Origin: SOKP01 sp048887165
Lineage (GTDB): Archaea; Asgardarchaeota; Lokiarchaeia; Sigyniarchaeales; SOKP01
NCBI GenBank assembly: GCA_048887165.1
Contig: JBHLJZ010000002.1
Coordinates: 71,297 to 135,296, forward strand
Reading direction: 5' to 3'
DNA: 64,000 nt
The notes under the pieces are model-generated. The model was not told where the DNA came from. It worked only from the letters and a program-made list of their open reading frames with translations, and did not search any database. The translations under genes were made by a program, and so were the position numbers. Below, piece after piece: positions 61,040-64,000 of this stretch (its first letter is position 1; each line of letters starts with the position of its first letter).

Positions 61040-61055
61040 TTCTAACCAACTAGAA
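61040..61055. promoter_or_regulatory. TTCTA-N6-TAGAA palindromic site, copy 1
   Basis: TTCTAACCAACTAGAA, preceded by ATG and followed by AGTTC. It lies 107 nt upstream of the winged-helix gene start and matches 14 of 16 positions of the site at 63548. The flanks (ATG before, A after) also match. Half sites TTCTA/TAGAA are separated by six bases, as for a dimeric regulator. Confidence 0.5.
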
Positions 61056-61068
61056 AGTTCAAGTTATT

Positions 61069-61099
61069 CTACTTTTTTATAAGAAAAGTAGGGTTTTTT
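61069..61099 (+). other. 8-bp hairpin followed by T-tract in a 373-nt gene-free gap
   Basis: CTACTTTT (61069-61076) and AAAAGTAG (61084-61091) form a perfect stem with a 7-nt loop, then GG and six T (61094-61099) on the plus strand. It resembles an intrinsic terminator, but no plus-strand gene lies within 1 kb upstream, so it may instead be a protein-binding palindrome. The rest of the gap (60934-61306) is AT-rich with nothing else identifiable. Confidence 0.35.
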
Positions 61100-61306
61100 G
61101 ATGATACTTATTTTAAATTCATAAATGTGAATAGAATACATAAAAAAAGATAAATTATGTCTTGAACTTTAATTAACTTACTCATTCATAAGCTTTTATT
61201 ATCAATACGTAATCAAATCTTGACTATATAGACTTTATATTTTCAAAATTCGCAAAAGTATAAAAAAATAAAAAAAAATAGAAATTATTTATTATTTTAA
61301 TGAGAT

Positions 61307-63467
61307 TTAAAATCTCGCATCCTTACGTCTTTTTATTAATACTGTAGCAACACCAACTAATCCAACGCCAGCAATCAAGAGAATTAATGCCCAGAAACCA
61401 GTAGCTTCAAAAACCATATAAACAGTGAAGGTAGGATCATGCCATATACCATTACCATTCTCAAATTCAGGATAGCATACAGCATAACCTAAAACATTGA
61501 AGCTAATATTTAATTGAATGTCCGTGGCAAAAGTTTGAAATTCAATATTATCATCCTCATCAACAAAAGTATCGTGTCTTTCAATCTCAGACTCGTATAA
61601 AGCTAATGGGATAATAGCTGTGGAAGCGGGTGCAGTAACTCTATTATCTTCATCACCATACTCATAACTAGGACCAGCAATATCAATAAAACCTAATTGT
61701 CCACTAAATTTGTCTCCCAGATAATTGCCAATTCTTAATTCATGAGTTTGGTCGTTATAATCTTGAGATGGATCTAGAAAAGTAGTTGGATCATCTGGAT
61801 CTTCTCCAATAGTCTGCACATTTAAGTGAAAGTGCAACATAGATGAAAGATATATAATTGCCATGTCTAAACCAGTAATTGGATTATTAGCAGAGTGATT
61901 ATGTGAAGGCGTTATTGGATCATTCCATGGAGCAAATTCTTGATATAATTTGATAGCACCTTGAAGAACTGGTACTTCTCTTCCGTTTGCATCTGGAATT
62001 TGAACCTTTTTAGGTTCAAATGTAAATCCAAATTGTATATAACCTAAATTTTCTTGGTCTGCGCCTAAATAATTATCAAGGTCAACTCCAACTGGAACTG
62101 GTGTGATTTTTGTATCAACTAATCTAATTCCCCATTTAATTGTATCTCCTGAAACTTGTGGCTTAATAAAATTAAATTGATTAACGCTATTAAGTATAAT
62201 TCTATGAGTGACTTCTGAGGTTTTAGGAATATGCACTTCTTCTCCATTTACTAATACTGGTGTTACACCATCTGATTGATTAACTCGTACGTATTCAGTT
62301 GTGATCTTATTATCGGGTACAATAGAGTCATCATATAAGAAGGCACCTGCTAAATGATGAGTGAAAAGATAAAACTCAATATCTAATCCCTGAAAGATTG
62401 ATGCAATATTTACTGTTCCAGAGCCACCACCACTAATTAAGTTCATAATTTCGCCAACATCAATATGAATTTCAAAATTTTTCACCCATAATTGAATTAA
62501 ATCGAATGTAAAAGTTGTCCATAATGTTCGCACTAGATCTGCATCATTAGTAGGAGTTAATAACCATTTTACATAATCATCTGAACGTGCAGAAGCTGTT
62601 GCATTCCAATCAGCAATCATTGTAGGATTTGAGATGATATTATCTGGTACAGCACCTCCTATATCATAATCACCACCAGTTTGATAAAGTTCTTTAGAAA
62701 TTGAGTAGTTTGCAGAATCACCATCGTTAGTATTCCATGGTCGGATGTCTAGACTCTGCCAAGTAATAGGATTTAATGCAAATAATTCTTCCCCAGTAAA
62801 GATGTCATTAATATGAATTAAAAACCAGGTAATTAATTCAACACCTTCTCTTATCAACTCTTGAAATTCGCGCGAATTAATAAAATCTTGATTTTCGAAC
62901 TCTCCTAGTCTTTCTAAATTTCTAAATTTATGAAAAAAGTCGATGATTCTCTTTACAGCATTAATAAAAGAATTGTCATTATCCCAAATGACTAGGGTTA
63001 CTCCTGCCCCTATTGTTAAGTTGTAGTCATATCCACCTTGTCTAATTACTCTGACATATGGAAAACCTTGAATTGTTCCATTTGCTNNNNNNNNNNTAGT
63101 AGTCATATGGAAGAAAATAATATTCAGGAGTGCCAGAAAAAGAAGAGTTACCAGTATAACTTTCTTCGGAAAATGCACTTAGGACATAAACACCGGGCAG
63201 TACTTCAGCTTGAGTCAAGTTAAATAAACCTTGTAGGAATAACATCAAAAATACTCTTGCTAAGAGATTTCCCCCGTAACCTAATCCACCTAAGGCACTT
63301 CCAAAACCCTCTTCAAACCCACCAATTAAATCCATTCCTCCAGGTATCGGTAAAGGCAATTGTATATTTGTTTCATTATTATAGCCTGCTACCATCATTG
63401 GAGTAGCCATAAAAGAGGCAAGGAATAATGTAACAATCATTAAGGATTTTGTATTTAATTTTTTCAT
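61307..63467 (-). CDS. Large surface protein interrupted by an assembly gap
   Basis: One secreted protein in two readable parts. The N-terminal part (from ATG 63467) has a signal-like hydrophobic region and a Gly-rich stretch (GGFEEGFGSALGGLGYGGN), plus a hydrophobic segment ARVFLMLFLQGLF. It continues to 63097, where ten N bases start. After the gap (from 63086) the protein continues with ANGTIQGFPYVRVIRQGG, then 560 residues of beta-rich exterior sequence, and ends with a membrane helix (ALILLIAGVGLVGVATVLI) and a KRRKDARF tail. The two parts are in different frames across the ten N bases, so the gap length is not correct. Family unknown; S-layer or adhesin-like. TTG 63479 is an alternative start. 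Confidence 0.72.
63087..63096. other. Assembly gap (10 N)
   Basis: Ten consecutive N within the coding region of the surface protein. The frames on both sides disagree by 10 nt, so the true missing length is not 10 but has a different remainder modulo 3. Confidence 0.98.
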
Positions 63468-63547
63468 AATGTTATTCAACTAAGTTTTTTAATTAAATTT
63501 TAAATACTTAAGCTAAATAATAAAATCAACGTTTTTAATAATTTATG

Positions 63548-63563
63548 TTCTAATCAAATAGAA
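63548..63563. promoter_or_regulatory. TTCTA-N6-TAGAA palindromic site, copy 2
   Basis: TTCTAATCAAATAGAA, preceded by ATG and followed by ATTCC, 81 nt upstream of the surface-protein ATG 63467. Copy 1 is at 61040. Confidence 0.5.
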
Positions 63564-63590
63564 ATTCCAAAAAAAGAGCATAATGACTAT

Positions 63591-63647
63591 ATCTTGATAA
63601 ATTCTTTTACTTAATCCAATAAATCAAGTTTTATAATTTATCAAGAT
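63591..63647. repeat. Perfect 13-bp inverted repeat with 31-nt spacer
   Basis: ATCTTGATAAATT (63591-63603) and AATTTATCAAGAT (63635-63647) are exact inverted copies. The spacer contains a related AAATCAAGT sequence. It lies between the end of the truncated membrane gene (63757) and the surface gene start. On the minus strand a T7 tract occurs about 13 nt after the second arm, so it may end the upstream transcript. It may alternatively be an operator for the surface gene. Confidence 0.55.
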
Positions 63648-63756
63648 TAATTTTAAGGTTAAAAATTTAAGATTTTCTTATTTAAAGACGGGGAGTTATT
63701 CGTCATTAAACATAATAATTCCAGAATTAAAAGTTAATGTTATTAAATTTAGAATT

Positions 63757-64000
63757 TCATTCGATACTAAAAAAGGTATAAAAGAATACAAAAATATACA
63801 ATACAGCTGAAAGCAACAAACTCCATACCCTTATTAAACCTGAAAGATCTTCTGTTGCAAATACAACATTTGATCCTATAAACACGGCAGCAACGAGATA
63901 ACCAATAAAATGGCTTTTAAAGCTACCATATTTCGATTTTCCTCTAACATAATTTACAAAGGAAATAAAAATGATAATTATAAACCCTGCCCAATAAAAA
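63757..64000 (-). CDS. Membrane protein, 5' end cut by window edge
   Basis: An open frame of 80 codons runs from the right edge to a TGA at 63757-63759. It begins mid-protein with FYWAGFIIIIFISFV, continues with a basic loop VRGKSKYGSFKSH and ends with two further hydrophobic segments (FIGYLVAAVFIGSNVVF and SLLLSAVLYIFVFFYTFF). At least three membrane segments; family not recognisable from the fragment. Confidence 0.6.
   Translation of the reverse strand, partial: FYWAGFIIIIFISFVNYVRGKSKYGSFKSHFIGYLVAAVFIGSNVVFATEDLSGLIRVWSLLLSAVLYIFVFFYTFFSIE

Noticed and set aside
63038..63223. Plus-strand open frame across the N gap
   Set aside because: Shadow of the minus-strand surface gene; it reads through undetermined bases and has no protein-like features.
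1..64000. tRNA genes
   Set aside because: Gaps were read for GGTTC/TTCGA T-arm and acceptor pairing; none was convincing. A program search (tRNAscan) would settle this, especially for intron-containing forms.
1..64000. ESCRT, ubiquitin or actin gene clusters expected in Asgard archaea
   Set aside because: No such genes were seen in this window; CDC48 and the zinc miniprotein alone are not enough to claim a ubiquitin system.

Overview
The window is a low-GC (by eye roughly 30 percent G+C), gene-dense piece of an archaeal chromosome that almost certainly comes from an Asgard archaeon, most likely a Lokiarchaeia-type lineage. The information-processing genes are archaeal: TATA-binding protein, transcription factor TFS, aIF2 gamma, deoxyhypusine synthase, a RecJ-like DHH nuclease, CDC48 and an O-phosphoseryl-tRNA(Sec) kinase-like protein. 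Mixed with them are Asgard hallmarks: four Ras/Rab-like small GTPases, two V4R-domain (TRAPP/Bet3-related) proteins, two longin-like proteins and a ribosomal protein L22e homologue. An unlinked 5S rRNA gene, large secreted proteins with a C-terminal membrane anchor, and form III RuBisCO with ribose-1,5-bisphosphate isomerase fit the same picture. This assignment is inference from gene content, not from a tree.

Layout. 0-8 kb: a truncated membrane protein, an enlarged 5S rRNA gene, a small membrane protein, a gingipain-like (C25) surface protease, an aIF2 gamma with an extra N-terminal helix-hairpin-helix domain, and a two-gene surface-protein unit. 8-20 kb: RecJ-like nuclease and DUF167 protein, TFS, a CitG-family protein, L22e, RuBisCO facing R15P isomerase, bacterial-type UvrC, phosphohexomutase, ROK sugar kinase, a radical SAM protein and a CPBP protease. 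20-25 kb: an alpha/beta hydrolase lacking a normal start, an ABC exporter (ATPase plus permease) and a DUF362 protein. 25-30.5 kb: an accessory-looking stretch of uncharacterised genes, including an 11 x 35-residue coiled-coil repeat protein, a longin-like protein, a proline-rich zinc protein, a 119-nt foldable element and a frameshifted membrane gene. 30.7-41 kb: a tetraether lipid synthase-like radical SAM enzyme, a V4R protein next to a small GTPase, an aminotransferase, two metallopeptidase-family genes, CDC48 and a PSTK-like kinase overlapping a GIY-YIG gene. 41-50 kb: a DegT aminotransferase, acylphosphatase, a second GTPase, TBP, a GTPase / thioredoxin-fold / V4R operon, a CinA-type deamidase, an M29 aminopeptidase and a second longin-like protein. 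49.6-59 kb: the ArgRS-agmatinase-deoxyhypusine synthase operon, a second DegT aminotransferase facing a Gfo/Idh/MocA dehydrogenase, a soluble reductive-dehalogenase-like protein, a Lin0512 protein, Tag glycosylase and a TIM-barrel-like protein. 59.5-64 kb: a divergent small GTPase, a winged-helix regulator, a large surface protein interrupted by an assembly gap, and a truncated membrane protein.

How the genes work together. Three themes stand out. (1) Salvage of nucleoside carbon through R15P isomerase and RuBisCO. (2) Polyamine/hypusine metabolism linked to arginine: ArgRS, agmatinase and deoxyhypusine synthase in one tight operon. (3) A dispersed endomembrane-like toolkit in which V4R-domain proteins sit next to small GTPases twice, resembling the pairing of TRAPP (V4R-fold and longin subunits) with Rab GTPases in eukaryotes. 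The strongest items for follow-up are the enlarged 5S rRNA, the GTPase-thioredoxin-V4R operon, the 35-residue repeat protein, the 119-nt element, the GTPase with two altered catalytic/binding motifs, and a matched palindromic site upstream of both the winged-helix regulator and the surface-protein gene. No CRISPR array, insertion sequence with transposase, or tRNA gene was found.
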